A DNA stretch of 64,000 nucleotides from Hominenteromicrobium mulieris (GTDB lineage: Bacteria; Bacillota; Clostridia; Oscillospirales; Acutalibacteraceae). The first letter of the stretch is position 1. Each line of letters opens with the position of its first letter. The notes under the pieces were generated by a model that did not search any database, was not told where the DNA came from, and worked only from the letters and a program-made list of their open reading frames with translations. The stretch is from the NCBI RefSeq assembly GCF_020687165.1, contig NZ_JAJEQC010000003.1. The stretch is one strand, 5' to 3'. Both the position numbers and the translations under genes were made by a program. Positions 26,063-34,694 of the stretch are shown here, piece by piece.

Positions 26063-26152
26063 TTATGTCTCTTGCGGCAGCTTTCTGATGCCGAACATAT
26101 GCCGCAGCATGAAGCCGATGAACCCTTTGCCGTTGACGATGACGACCTTCAT
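26063..26152 (-). CDS. spoVM: stage V sporulation protein SpoVM (29 residues)
   Basis: A 29-codon frame encodes a short amphipathic peptide, beginning MKVVIVNGKGF and containing LRHMFGIRK. This matches the pattern of clostridial SpoVM, a mother-cell peptide that senses the convex forespore membrane and anchors SpoIVA there. A GGAAAGGAAC site lies nearby upstream. Its place after thiN reproduces the rsgA-(rpe)-thiN-spoVM order of Bacillus, which strongly supports the call. It is short enough to be missed by most gene finders. Confidence 0.82.
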   Translation of the reverse strand: MKVVIVNGKGFIGFMLRHMFGIRKLPQET

Positions 26153-26174
26153 AAAATACCGTTCCTTTCCGAGA

Positions 26175-26354
26175 TCATAATGTGCGCAGCACCGCTACGC
26201 CGAGTGCGACAAGAATCACGGCGGCGATGAACAGCACGAGCCCCTCCGGGGAGATCTGTGCAAGCACCATGCCGAGCCCGAATGAAACGGTGCACAGTGC
26301 GCGCAGTTTTCGGTTCCGAAAGCATGGATTATTGCAGCATTTCGGCATTCGCAT
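26175..26354 (-). CDS. 59-residue membrane protein between thiN and spoVM
   Basis: A 59-codon frame with a GGAGG site nine bases before the ATG. The N-terminus has three cysteines (KCCNNPC) and is basic. A long hydrophobic stretch (about residues 23-55) could span the membrane once or twice. It lies between thiN and spoVM with a 22-base gap to spoVM, so it is probably co-expressed with that gene. I do not recognise a family; a sporulation role is inferred only from position. Confidence 0.7.
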   Translation of the reverse strand: MRMPKCCNNPCFRNRKLRALCTVSFGLGMVLAQISPEGLVLFIAAVILVALGVAVLRTL

Positions 26355-26432
26355 AGAAAAGCACCTCCGTTTACCGAAGCTCCCTTACGGGGTCATTCCA
26401 GTATATACGGAGGTGCATCATTTGGTTACGGA

Positions 26433-27161
26433 TTATTTTTCGGTATCTTTTTTGTCTTCCGTTTCGGGCAGGCGGCTTTGAATCTCGCTTTGCGGCGGTT
26501 CTGCCGGCATATCCTTCGGCGTGTAGACAATGACGAGCGCACAGCCGATGTTCACGCGAATTTCCGCGCGGTCGGAGATGATGCAGTTGCTCACGCCCAT
26601 TAGAGACGAACCCGCAGTGAGGTCTTTTTTCTCCAGCGGATACTGAAGACCCTCATACGTCAGGTTGCAGGAAGAGCCGTCAAACGGGAACACGGAGACC
26701 GTGGCGCCTTTCAGCTCCGTCAGCACAATACGCCCGCAGCGCACAACGAACACCTTGGTGTCTTCCGTACACAGCACCGCGCTGCCGCCGTGCTTGGAGA
26801 TATACAAAAGCACATCGAGGTTCGCCATGGAGTGATCGAAGCGATCGCCGCCGAGGCCGCCGATAAGCACAAATGTCTTGTAGCCGAGCTTCTGCCCCAC
26901 CATGACGGCGCCCATCATATCGGTAACGTCCTTTTCAACGGGGAGCTTAATGGTGCGGATCGTCTCCGGCGGGCGCTTTGCGGCGGAGTCAAAATCGCCG
27001 ATGACAAGGTCGGGGCGAACGCCGTACTGCACAGCGGTGTCGTAGCCCGCATCCGCACAGATGACGTAGTGCTCTTTCGGATCGAATTCTTCAAAAACGG
27101 CGCCGGACGCCAGCGGAGCCGCGCCGATGATCATACATTTTTTGTCTTTGATAACTGCCAT
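26433..27161 (-). CDS. thiN: thiamine pyrophosphokinase
   Basis: The 242-residue enzyme converts thiamine and ATP to thiamine diphosphate. It shows the catalytic motif VIGDFDS, LPVEKDVTDMMGAV and GGLGGDRFDHSMANL, then the beta-sandwich C-terminal half with GVSNCI. The protein is longer than usual because of an acidic C-terminal tail (about 30 residues). Its start overlaps the end of rsgA by 31 bases, and AAAGGA abuts the ATG, so translation is probably coupled. Confidence 0.93.
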   Translation of the reverse strand: MAVIKDKKCMIIGAAPLASGAVFEEFDPKEHYVICADAGYDTAVQYGVRPDLVIGDFDSAAKRPPETIRTIKLPVEKDVTDMMGAVMVGQKLGYKTFVLIGGLGGDRFDHSMANLDVLLYISKHGGSAVLCTEDTKVFVVRCGRIVLTELKGATVSVFPFDGSSCNLTYEGLQYPLEKKDLTAGSSLMGVSNCIISDRAEIRVNIGCALVIVYTPKDMPAEPPQSEIQSRLPETEDKKDTEK

Positions 27162-28033
27162 TCCTTTATGTCCTTCACTTCGTTATACATTGCAATGTAA
27201 CTGTCTATGCGGGAGCGGGAAATTTTTCCCTCTTCCACAGCCTTCAATACCGCGCAGCCTTTTTCGCAGGTATGCGAGCAGGAGGTAAATTTACATTCGC
27301 CGAGGTACGGCGCAAACTCCCTGAATCCCTCCGGCAGCTCCTCCTTGCGGAACAGCTCGTAGCGCTCAATATCCATGGTGGAAAAGCCGGGCGTATCGGC
27401 CACATAGCCGCCCTCCACGGGGTACAGCTCCACGTGACGCGTGGTGTGGCGGCCGCGGCCGAGCTTTTTGCTGGTCTCACCCGTCGCAAGCTCCAGCTCC
27501 GGCACAAGCAGGTTCAAAAGCGTGGATTTGCCCACGCCGGAGTTACCCGTAAATGCGGAGATGCAGCCCGTAAGCTCCGGGCGCAGGTCATCCACGCCCA
27601 CGCCGTCCGCCGCCGAGACGAAGTAGCACCGAATGCCGATGCTGCCGTAAATGTCTTTCAGCTCCGTCGTATCGCTTAGGTCGGTCTTTGTGAACACGAG
27701 CACAGGCTCGATGCCCTTTAGCTCCGCCGCGGCGATGGTTTTATCGATGATGAGGGTGCTGGGCTGTGGGTCGCAGACGGAAGACACGACAAACAGCTTA
27801 TCGAGGTTTGCAAGCGGCGGGCGCACAAGAAAGTTTTTGCGCGGCAAAATCTCCTGCACGTAACCCTCATCGTTCGCGTCCACTTCAATGCGGACGCGGT
27901 CGCCGGCATACGGCGAAATTTTATCTTTACGGAACTTGCCTCTTGCGCGGCAGGCGTGCAGTACATCGCCGCACTGCACGTAGTAGAACCCGCCGATGCC
28001 CTTGATGACCAGCCCTTCTTTCATTTCGCCCAT
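27131..28033 (-). CDS. rsgA: ribosome small subunit GTPase RsgA
   Basis: The 300-residue protein has an N-terminal OB fold, a circularly permuted GTPase domain (G4 VFTKTDLSD before G1 GNSGVGKSTLLN and G3 DTPGFS) and a C-terminal zinc knuckle (CKFTSCSHTCEKGC). It assists 30S maturation. The ATG at 28033, one base after the prkC stop, is chosen; an alternative ATG lies nine bases later. The order prkC-rsgA-thiN is conserved; rpe, usually between rsgA and thiN, is absent. Confidence 0.96.
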   Translation of the reverse strand: MGEMKEGLVIKGIGGFYYVQCGDVLHACRARGKFRKDKISPYAGDRVRIEVDANDEGYVQEILPRKNFLVRPPLANLDKLFVVSSVCDPQPSTLIIDKTIAAAELKGIEPVLVFTKTDLSDTTELKDIYGSIGIRCYFVSAADGVGVDDLRPELTGCISAFTGNSGVGKSTLLNLLVPELELATGETSKKLGRGRHTTRHVELYPVEGGYVADTPGFSTMDIERYELFRKEELPEGFREFAPYLGECKFTSCSHTCEKGCAVLKAVEEGKISRSRIDSYIAMYNEVKDIKEWQLSKTKNV

Positions 28034-28034
28034 A

Positions 28035-30125
28035 TTAATCTTCGTGCGCCGTGACCGAGCCGTCGGATTCACTCATGTCGCCGCCGTTGTCCGGCGTCGG
28101 GGTCGGTTCCGGCTCCGGCGTTGCATACGACTGCTGCGAGGTCACGTTAATGCTCTGCGTGGTGTAATCAATCTCCGCCGTGATATACTGCTGGTCGTTC
28201 AGCGTGATGACGAGGTTCGCACGGCCTTTGCCCGTGAACGTCATGTTGGAGTACGGAGAAGTTGAGGGGTTCACCGTGCGCGTCTCAACGAGTGTACCGT
28301 CCACGTAGATCTTCATCGTAAGATCATCCGATACACCGCCGGGCAGCGGAATATCGTAATAGACATCTTTCTGTGCGCCCTTGCCGGAGCTGACCGTTAC
28401 GGTGACGACCGAGCCCTTCTTCGCCTTTTCGCCCTCGTTCGGGGAAACGGAAAGCACGGTATTTTCGTCCTTGTCGCTCTCGTCGTCGTATTCTGCTGTG
28501 ACCACAAAACCCGCGGCCTCCAGCTCCTCTTTCGCGGTGCTGTACTGGTAGCCGACGATGTTCGGGATCACGGCGCTTTCCTTAGACGGGCCGGAGCTGA
28601 CGTAGATTGTGACCGTAGTGCCGGTAGAAACGGTAGAGCCTGCCGCCGGGTCGGTCTTGACGACGTAACCGACTGCGGTGTCGTCATCGGCGACTGCCTG
28701 AATCTTCGGCGAAAGGTTCAGTGCCTTCAGCGCGTCATACGCATCCTGCTGCTTGTAGCCCTTCACGTCTTCCACAACGACCTGCTCGGCCTCGCCGTTA
28801 ACGATGAGCGAAACGGTCTTGCCCTTTTTCACGGTCATGCCGGCCGCCGGGGTCTGGCGCAGCACCTCGCCCGGCTGCTTGCTGGGCACATTGCCGTAGG
28901 TAATTTCAAACGTGAGGTCGGCATATTCGCTGTTCCCCTCAATATCGGAAGCATAAATCATCCCGACAAACTTCGGCAGGACAATCTCATCGGAGGTCGT
29001 GCTGGACGTTGAAAATCCCGGTAAGAAGCTCAAAAATCCAGAACCGGAATTTGCTCTTTTCCCTTTTACAAGATAACCAATGCCCACAATAACAGCCACG
29101 AATACAACCGCAGCCACAATTCCCAAAATAATTTTAGATGCACGATTACTATTTTGTGAACGCACATATTCTTCTTCGTACTCGTAGTTGTCGTTATACT
29201 TCTGCGGCGCTGCGTTCTGCTGCACGTTGCCGTAAATATCCGCAGAGGTGCCCGCATACGCGCGGTCAACCTGCTCGCCGTAGTGGAACACAATTTCCGG
29301 GTTGCGGCGGAAGCGCTCCACGTCCTCCAGCATATCCGCTGCCGAGGGGAAGCGCTGCGCCGGGTTTTTCTCCATGGCGTGCATCGTAATCTCTTCGAGG
29401 CCCTTCGGAATGGACGGGTTGATGCGCGAGGGCGGTGTGGGCTCTGCCTGCATCTGCATGATGGCGACGGAGACCGCGTTATCCGCAACGAACGGCAGCT
29501 GACCCGTGAGCATTTCATACAGCATGACACCCACGGAATAAATATCGGCCTTATCGTTAATATAACCGCCGCGCGCCTGCTCCGGCGCGATATAGTGCAC
29601 AGAGCCGATGGCCTTGTCGGTCATGGTCTGCGTTTCTGCCTGCGAAAAGCGTGCGATGCCGAAATCCGTCACCTTAATGGTGCCGTCCTCGAGCAGCATG
29701 ATGTTCTGCGGCTTGATGTCTCTGTGAATGATGCCCTTTTCGTGGGCGTGCTGCAAAGCGCGGAGGATCTGCACCGTAAAATACAGCGCCTCTCTCCATT
29801 TGATCTCGCCCTGCTGCTCAATATACTGCTTCAAGGTGATGCCATCGATATACTCCATGACGATGTACTGAATGCGGTCACCAAAGCTGACATCATAGAC
29901 CTTGACAATATTCGGGTGCGAAAGCACCGCAATGGCTTTCGATTCATTGCGGAAACGGCGCAGAAAATCGCTGTTGCCCGCAAGCTCTTCCTTTAAAATT
30001 TTAATGGCAACCCAACGCTTTTCAATATTGTCATACGCCTTGTACACATACGCCATGCCGCCTACGCCGAGAAGCTCGTGGATCTCATAGCGGCCGTCTA
30101 AACGTTTACCAATATATTTATCCAT
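28035..30125 (-). CDS. prkC: PASTA-domain Ser/Thr protein kinase
   Basis: The 696-residue membrane kinase has an N-terminal Hanks-type domain (glycine loop GVGGMAYVYKA, ATP lysine in VAIKIL, catalytic HRDIKPQN, DFG), a single membrane helix (about 331-350) and extracellular PASTA repeats (three, about 380-590), ending in an acidic Pro/Glu tail. In Bacillus PrkC binds muropeptides and signals spore germination and cell-wall status. It is paired with the phosphatase PrpC upstream, 17 bases away. Confidence 0.96.
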   Translation of the reverse strand: MDKYIGKRLDGRYEIHELLGVGGMAYVYKAYDNIEKRWVAIKILKEELAGNSDFLRRFRNESKAIAVLSHPNIVKVYDVSFGDRIQYIVMEYIDGITLKQYIEQQGEIKWREALYFTVQILRALQHAHEKGIIHRDIKPQNIMLLEDGTIKVTDFGIARFSQAETQTMTDKAIGSVHYIAPEQARGGYINDKADIYSVGVMLYEMLTGQLPFVADNAVSVAIMQMQAEPTPPSRINPSIPKGLEEITMHAMEKNPAQRFPSAADMLEDVERFRRNPEIVFHYGEQVDRAYAGTSADIYGNVQQNAAPQKYNDNYEYEEEYVRSQNSNRASKIILGIVAAVVFVAVIVGIGYLVKGKRANSGSGFLSFLPGFSTSSTTSDEIVLPKFVGMIYASDIEGNSEYADLTFEITYGNVPSKQPGEVLRQTPAAGMTVKKGKTVSLIVNGEAEQVVVEDVKGYKQQDAYDALKALNLSPKIQAVADDDTAVGYVVKTDPAAGSTVSTGTTVTIYVSSGPSKESAVIPNIVGYQYSTAKEELEAAGFVVTAEYDDESDKDENTVLSVSPNEGEKAKKGSVVTVTVSSGKGAQKDVYYDIPLPGGVSDDLTMKIYVDGTLVETRTVNPSTSPYSNMTFTGKGRANLVITLNDQQYITAEIDYTTQSINVTSQQSYATPEPEPTPTPDNGGDMSESDGSVTAHED

Positions 30126-30141
30126 TCTTTTTCATCCTTTC

Positions 30142-30873
30142 TCAGCGGTTCTCGATCACCGCGACGGTCACATTATCGCTGCCGCCCTTGCTGTTTGCAT
30201 AGCGGATCAGCTCATCGGCGAGCTCTTCTCCCTGATAGTTGCTGATGAAAAGCAGCAGCGTGTCGCGCTCTAAGTAATTGCTCAGGCCGTCTGTGCAGGA
30301 AAGCGCCAGATCGCCGGGCTCGAATTTATAGCAGCCGTAATCGCACTCCACCTCGGGGTGCACGCCCACAACGCGCGTGATGAGGTTGCGCTGCGGGTGC
30401 ACGCGCGCCTCGTCCTCCGTGATGGCGCCGCTTTCCACAAGCTGCTGCACAAAGGAATGGTCGGTCGTAACCTGTTTTACGCCAAGCGCCGTCTTTAAGT
30501 AGCAGCGGCTGTCGCCTGCGTGGGCAATGTGCAGCACGCCGCCCGCCGCAATGCTGACGACAACCGTGGTGCCCATACCGTTTAAGGCCGGGTCTTCCTG
30601 CGCGCGGTGCAGCACCGCCGCGTTCGCGTCATTGATTGCATGCAGCATTATGTCGCGCACTGCGTCTTCTTCCATATCCGGCGTGTAGTTTTCCGTGATC
30701 GCTTTGCAGATGGCGTCGCAGGCAACACTGCTTGCAATGTTGCCGCCGTTTACGCCGCCCATGCCGTCGCAAACCACGGTCCACGCGCTGCCGTCCGAAA
30801 AAGTGCCACAGCGGCAGATGTCCTGGTTAGAGCTGCGCACCTGTCCGATATCCGTTTTGCATACCGCGTACAT
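30142..30873 (-). CDS. prpC: PP2C-type Ser/Thr phosphatase
   Basis: The 243-residue phosphatase has the PP2C metal motifs RSSNQD, VVCDGMGGVNGG, HAGDSRCY, SCTDGLSNYL and GGSDNVTVAVIE. It reverses phosphorylation by the adjacent PrkC kinase. Its start overlaps the rlmN stop (TAATG). It is cytoplasmic with no membrane segment. Confidence 0.96.
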   Translation of the reverse strand: MYAVCKTDIGQVRSSNQDICRCGTFSDGSAWTVVCDGMGGVNGGNIASSVACDAICKAITENYTPDMEEDAVRDIMLHAINDANAAVLHRAQEDPALNGMGTTVVVSIAAGGVLHIAHAGDSRCYLKTALGVKQVTTDHSFVQQLVESGAITEDEARVHPQRNLITRVVGVHPEVECDYGCYKFEPGDLALSCTDGLSNYLERDTLLLFISNYQGEELADELIRYANSKGGSDNVTVAVIENR

Positions 30874-31910
30874 TAGACTGTACCTCCCTGTTCATTGCGT
30901 CGACGGAGCTGTCCGCAGGACGCTTCTATATCCGATCCGAGCGTGCGCCGGACGGTGGCGGTGATGCCCCGTTTTTCGAGGATCGCCGTGAATTTTCTGA
31001 GTCTCTCCTCCCCGCTTTTGCGGTAGCCCGTGCCGGTGACGTCATTTACCGGAATGAGGTTCACGTGGGCGATGATGCCACGCAGGCGGGATGCAAGCTC
31101 GTTTGCGCAGGCATCGCTGTCGTTCACACCGCTGATCATAGCGTATTCAAAGGAAATGCGACGGCCCGTTACGTCGGAATAATAGCGGCAGGCTTTTAAG
31201 AGCTGCTCCACGTTCCACTTGCGGTTGACCGGCATGGTGCGGCTTCTGATCTCGTCGTTCGGCGCATGCAGCGAAACGGAAAGCGTCAGCTGCAACTTGC
31301 GGTCAGCAAGGTCGTAAATTTTTTCGACAAGCCCGCAAGTTGAAAGCGAAATATGCCGCATACCTATATTAAGCCCGTTTTCTGACGAAACAAGCTCCAA
31401 AAATCTTAAAACATTCTTATAATTGTCGAGCGGCTCGCCCATGCCCATCAAAACGACATTCGAGATGCGCTCGCCGATGTCCTTCTGCGCCGTTTGGATT
31501 TCCGAAATCATCTCACTCGGCAAAAGATCGCGCGAAAAGCCGCTTTTGCCCGTGGCACAGAACGTGCAGCCCATTTTGCAGCCCACCTGTGTGGAAATGC
31601 AAATGGAGTAGCCGTGTTTATATTTCATGAGGACGGATTCAATCATCTCACCGTCGTTCAAGCGGAAAAGATACTTTTTGGTGCCGTCTATTTTGGAAAC
31701 GCGCCGAATGGCGATCTCCGTATTTCGTATTTCAAAGCTTTCTTTTAAAGCGACGCGCAGATCTTTGGAAAGGTCCGTCATCTCGTCAAACGAGGTCGCG
31801 CCGCGCTGATGCAGCCAGCGGTATACCTGTGCTGCGCGGAATTTTTGCAAGCCGCGCAAGGCAAAGTCCTCCTGCAGCTCCGAAAGCAGCATGGATTTAA
31901 TATCGGTCAA
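30873..31910 (-). CDS. rlmN: 23S rRNA and tRNA C2-adenosine methyltransferase RlmN
   Basis: The 345-residue radical SAM enzyme has the cluster motif CKMGCTFCATG, an N-terminal RlmN accessory domain and the C-terminal catalytic cysteine region (SDIEASCGQL). It methylates A2503 of 23S rRNA. It overlaps rsmB by four bases (ATGA). Native RlmN is the relative of Cfr, but the sequence and operon context show this one is the housekeeping enzyme. Confidence 0.96.
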   Translation of the reverse strand: MTDIKSMLLSELQEDFALRGLQKFRAAQVYRWLHQRGATSFDEMTDLSKDLRVALKESFEIRNTEIAIRRVSKIDGTKKYLFRLNDGEMIESVLMKYKHGYSICISTQVGCKMGCTFCATGKSGFSRDLLPSEMISEIQTAQKDIGERISNVVLMGMGEPLDNYKNVLRFLELVSSENGLNIGMRHISLSTCGLVEKIYDLADRKLQLTLSVSLHAPNDEIRSRTMPVNRKWNVEQLLKACRYYSDVTGRRISFEYAMISGVNDSDACANELASRLRGIIAHVNLIPVNDVTGTGYRKSGEERLRKFTAILEKRGITATVRRTLGSDIEASCGQLRRRNEQGGTV

Positions 31911-33241
31911 CGCTTCGTCTCCTTCCCTGTTTCTGTTTTTCTGCGCATGGCAGCGGCGAAAAAGCCGTCTCCGCCGTGGTCCATGGGCATCATGGTGCGC
32001 ATGAATTTCGGTTCGTTCACCGTGTGGGATATGCCCTCCGTTTCGGGCAGATCATACGGTTCAAATTCCGGATGGCACTTTAAAAATTCGGTCACCACCG
32101 CGCCGTTTTCCGCATTGCGCAACGTGCACGTGGAATAAAACAGTATACCGCCCGGACGTACAAGCTGTGCGGAATGCTCCAAAATTTTGAGCTGCAACGC
32201 AGGCAACTCTTTAAAGCTCTCCTGCTTTTTGTAGCGGATTTCCGGCTTGCGTCGAATAACCCCGAGTCCGGAGCATGGCACATCGCACAGCACGCGGTCG
32301 TACTGCTTTTCACACACACCGGTCGCGGCATCGCGCACGGCGGCGTGAATGATGCTCAAGCCTAATCTCTCCGCGCCTTTTTTGATGAGGTTCACGCGAC
32401 CTTTGTATAAATCGAACGCATCGAGCACGCCTGTGTTTTCCATGTATTCCGCAAGCGTGAAGCTCTTGCCGCCCGGCGCTGCACAGACATCCGCAAGCCG
32501 CTCTCCGGGTTGCGGTGAAACAAACGCACACAAAAGCTGCGAAGAAAGATCCTGCACATGGAATTTGCCTTCCGCAAAGCCCGGCAAACCGGTAACATCG
32601 CCCGTGCCGTGCACGCAAAGGGCGTTTTGGAGCACCGCTTTCTCCGCGGTGTTTTCCGGCAGCGATTGTATCAAATCGTCCGCCGTGGTCTTTAGCGGAT
32701 TTATGCGGATATACGTTTCCGCCCGTTCGGACATAGCCTTTAACAAATCTATGCAAACGGTCTCGCCGTAATCCTTTTTAAAGCTCTCGATGATCGGCTG
32801 CGGAATGTTATAGCGAACGCTGAGGTCATCTTCGGGAATTATTACCTCATGCCAACCGCGCGCAAAGCTGCGCAGCACACCGTTCACGAAGTTTTTATAC
32901 TGCCCGCGCCGATATTCTGCCGCGCACAAAACGGCTTCGTTCACGGCGGCGGAATCCGGCACACGGTCAAGGTACATCATTTGGTACACGGCGATACGCA
33001 AGATGTTGAGCACCGTGCCGTCCAGCTTCTGCTTCGGTTTTGCGAGGAACTTGCGAATATAAAAATCGAGCGTCAGACGCTTTTCCAAAACGCCATAGAA
33101 AATGGTGGAGGTCAGCGCCGCGTCGCGCGGAGAAAGCTCCGCCGCGCGAATGGCTTTATCGATGACGATGTTCGAGTAGCCCTCGTTTTCCGTCACCTCG
33201 GAAAGCGCCGTAAGCGCCGTTTTTCGGGAAGAAGTCGCCAT
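31907..33241 (-). CDS. rsmB: 16S rRNA cytosine-967 C5-methyltransferase RsmB
   Basis: The 444-residue protein has an N-terminal NusB-like RNA-binding domain (about 1-130) and a C-terminal methyltransferase with VCAAPGGKSF, the proline-cysteine motif DVPCSGLG and the catalytic cysteine in YSTCTL. It forms m5C967 in 16S rRNA. The gene follows fmt, matching fmt-rsmB-rlmN order. Confidence 0.96.
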   Translation of the reverse strand: MATSSRKTALTALSEVTENEGYSNIVIDKAIRAAELSPRDAALTSTIFYGVLEKRLTLDFYIRKFLAKPKQKLDGTVLNILRIAVYQMMYLDRVPDSAAVNEAVLCAAEYRRGQYKNFVNGVLRSFARGWHEVIIPEDDLSVRYNIPQPIIESFKKDYGETVCIDLLKAMSERAETYIRINPLKTTADDLIQSLPENTAEKAVLQNALCVHGTGDVTGLPGFAEGKFHVQDLSSQLLCAFVSPQPGERLADVCAAPGGKSFTLAEYMENTGVLDAFDLYKGRVNLIKKGAERLGLSIIHAAVRDAATGVCEKQYDRVLCDVPCSGLGVIRRKPEIRYKKQESFKELPALQLKILEHSAQLVRPGGILFYSTCTLRNAENGAVVTEFLKCHPEFEPYDLPETEGISHTVNEPKFMRTMMPMDHGGDGFFAAAMRRKTETGKETKR

Positions 33242-33242
33242 A

Positions 33243-34160
33243 TTATTGAACCTTCGCCTTTGCTTCTATCGCGTGACCGCGCAGATAATCGCTGCCGCGC
33301 ATACGCTTACCGTTTTCCGGCTGAATTTCCATGAGCTGCACGGCATTTTCGCCGCAGCAAACAGCCATTTCGCCGCCGATCACCGCAATTTCTCCCGGTT
33401 CGCCTTTGCCGACAACGACTTTCGTCCTGTGCAGCTTCATGCGCTTGCCCTCTATCGTGAAAAACGCGGACGGCCACGGGTTCAAACCGCGCACAAGGTC
33501 GTGAACGCGCTCGGCGGGCTGTGTCCAATCGATTGCGCCCATCTCCTTACGGATCATCGGCGCGTGGATTGCTTCCGCATCGTTCTGCGGCTGCGGGGTG
33601 ATGGTGTCGAGCTTATCAATGGTATCGACGAGTAGCTCAGCACCGAGCACCATCAGGCGGTCGAAAAGCTCGCCTGCAGTCTCGTCTTCACCAATAGGCG
33701 TTTCCGCTTTCGCCAGCATGTCGCCGGTGTCTATGCCATCTGCCATCTGCATGATGGTCACACCGGTGATTTTATCGCCGTTCAGCACCGCCCACTGGAT
33801 CGGCGCGGCGCCGCGGTACTTCGGCAGCAAAGAGCCGTGCACGTTGATGCACCCGCGCGGCGGGATGTTCAACACACGCGGCGGCAGAATCTTTCCATAC
33901 GCCGCAACAACGATGAGCTCCGGCGCAAGCGCCTTCAAATACGCTATTTCGTCTTCATTATTTTTAAATGTCGTCGGCTGACGCACTTCAATGTTGTGTG
34001 CCATTGCCGTTTCTTTTACGGGCGGCGGCAGCAGCTTGTGCCCCCTGCCCTTCGGCTTATCCGGCTGGGTATAGACCGCCAAAATCTCATGGCCGCGCTC
34101 CAGAAGCGCGTTGAGGCTCGGTACGGCAAAATCCGGTGTGCCCATGAATACGATGCGCAT
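33243..34160 (-). CDS. fmt: methionyl-tRNA formyltransferase
   Basis: The 305-residue enzyme formylates initiator Met-tRNA using 10-formyl-THF. It begins MRIVFMGTPDFAVPSL and shows the catalytic stretch INVHGSLLPKYRGAAPIQWA plus the downstream GITIMQM-like segment. The ATG at 34160 follows AAAGGAGG; a longer open frame upstream is not supported. It is coupled with def upstream. Confidence 0.97.
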   Translation of the reverse strand: MRIVFMGTPDFAVPSLNALLERGHEILAVYTQPDKPKGRGHKLLPPPVKETAMAHNIEVRQPTTFKNNEDEIAYLKALAPELIVVAAYGKILPPRVLNIPPRGCINVHGSLLPKYRGAAPIQWAVLNGDKITGVTIMQMADGIDTGDMLAKAETPIGEDETAGELFDRLMVLGAELLVDTIDKLDTITPQPQNDAEAIHAPMIRKEMGAIDWTQPAERVHDLVRGLNPWPSAFFTIEGKRMKLHRTKVVVGKGEPGEIAVIGGEMAVCCGENAVQLMEIQPENGKRMRGSDYLRGHAIEAKAKVQ

Positions 34161-34191
34161 GGAAATTCCTCCTTTTTCTCTAAATTCTGTC

Positions 34192-34659
34192 TTAGCTTTC
34201 CAACTCGTCCGGCTCCAGCATGCGGCTGGCGCGCGTGACAAAGCATACGCCGTTCAGGTGGTCAATTTCATGGCAGAACGCGCGGGCCAGCAGCTCTGTG
34301 CCGCTGATTTCAAACGTTTTACCGTTTCTGTCCTGTGCGCGGACGGTGACGTTCATAGGGCGCTTGACCATGCCAAACTCACCCGGGAACGAGAGGCAGC
34401 CCTCTGCGCCGTCCTGCTCGCCGGAGGTTTTGATGATTTCCGGGTTGATAAGCTCAATGCGGCCCTCGCCGACATCGATAACGACGATACGGCGCAGCAA
34501 ACCGACCTGCGGTGCAGCAAGGCCGACGCCGTTTGCGTCCTCCATCGTCTCGTACATATCGTCAAGCAGCGTACAAAGCTTCTCGTCGAATTTTTCGACC
34601 GGGCGGCACATTTTGGTCAGCACGTCGTCGCCCTTTTTCACAATATTTCTAAGCGCCAT
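34192..34659 (-). CDS. def: peptide deformylase
   Basis: The 155-residue metalloenzyme removes the formyl group from nascent proteins. All three motifs are seen: GVGLAAPQVG, EGCLSFPG (metal cysteine) and HEIDHLNG (two metal histidines and the catalytic glutamate). The ATG at 34659 is used because the GTG three codons earlier lies inside the GGAAAGGAG ribosome site. Confidence 0.97.
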   Translation of the reverse strand: MALRNIVKKGDDVLTKMCRPVEKFDEKLCTLLDDMYETMEDANGVGLAAPQVGLLRRIVVIDVGEGRIELINPEIIKTSGEQDGAEGCLSFPGEFGMVKRPMNVTVRAQDRNGKTFEISGTELLARAFCHEIDHLNGVCFVTRASRMLEPDELES

Positions 34660-34694
34660 TTGCGGCACTCCTTTCCTGTGAATTCAAATTTCTG

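Noticed and set aside
30873..31910. Cfr-type resistance methyltransferase
   Set aside because: The radical SAM gene sits in the conserved rsmB-rlmN-prpC order with host codon use, so it is RlmN.
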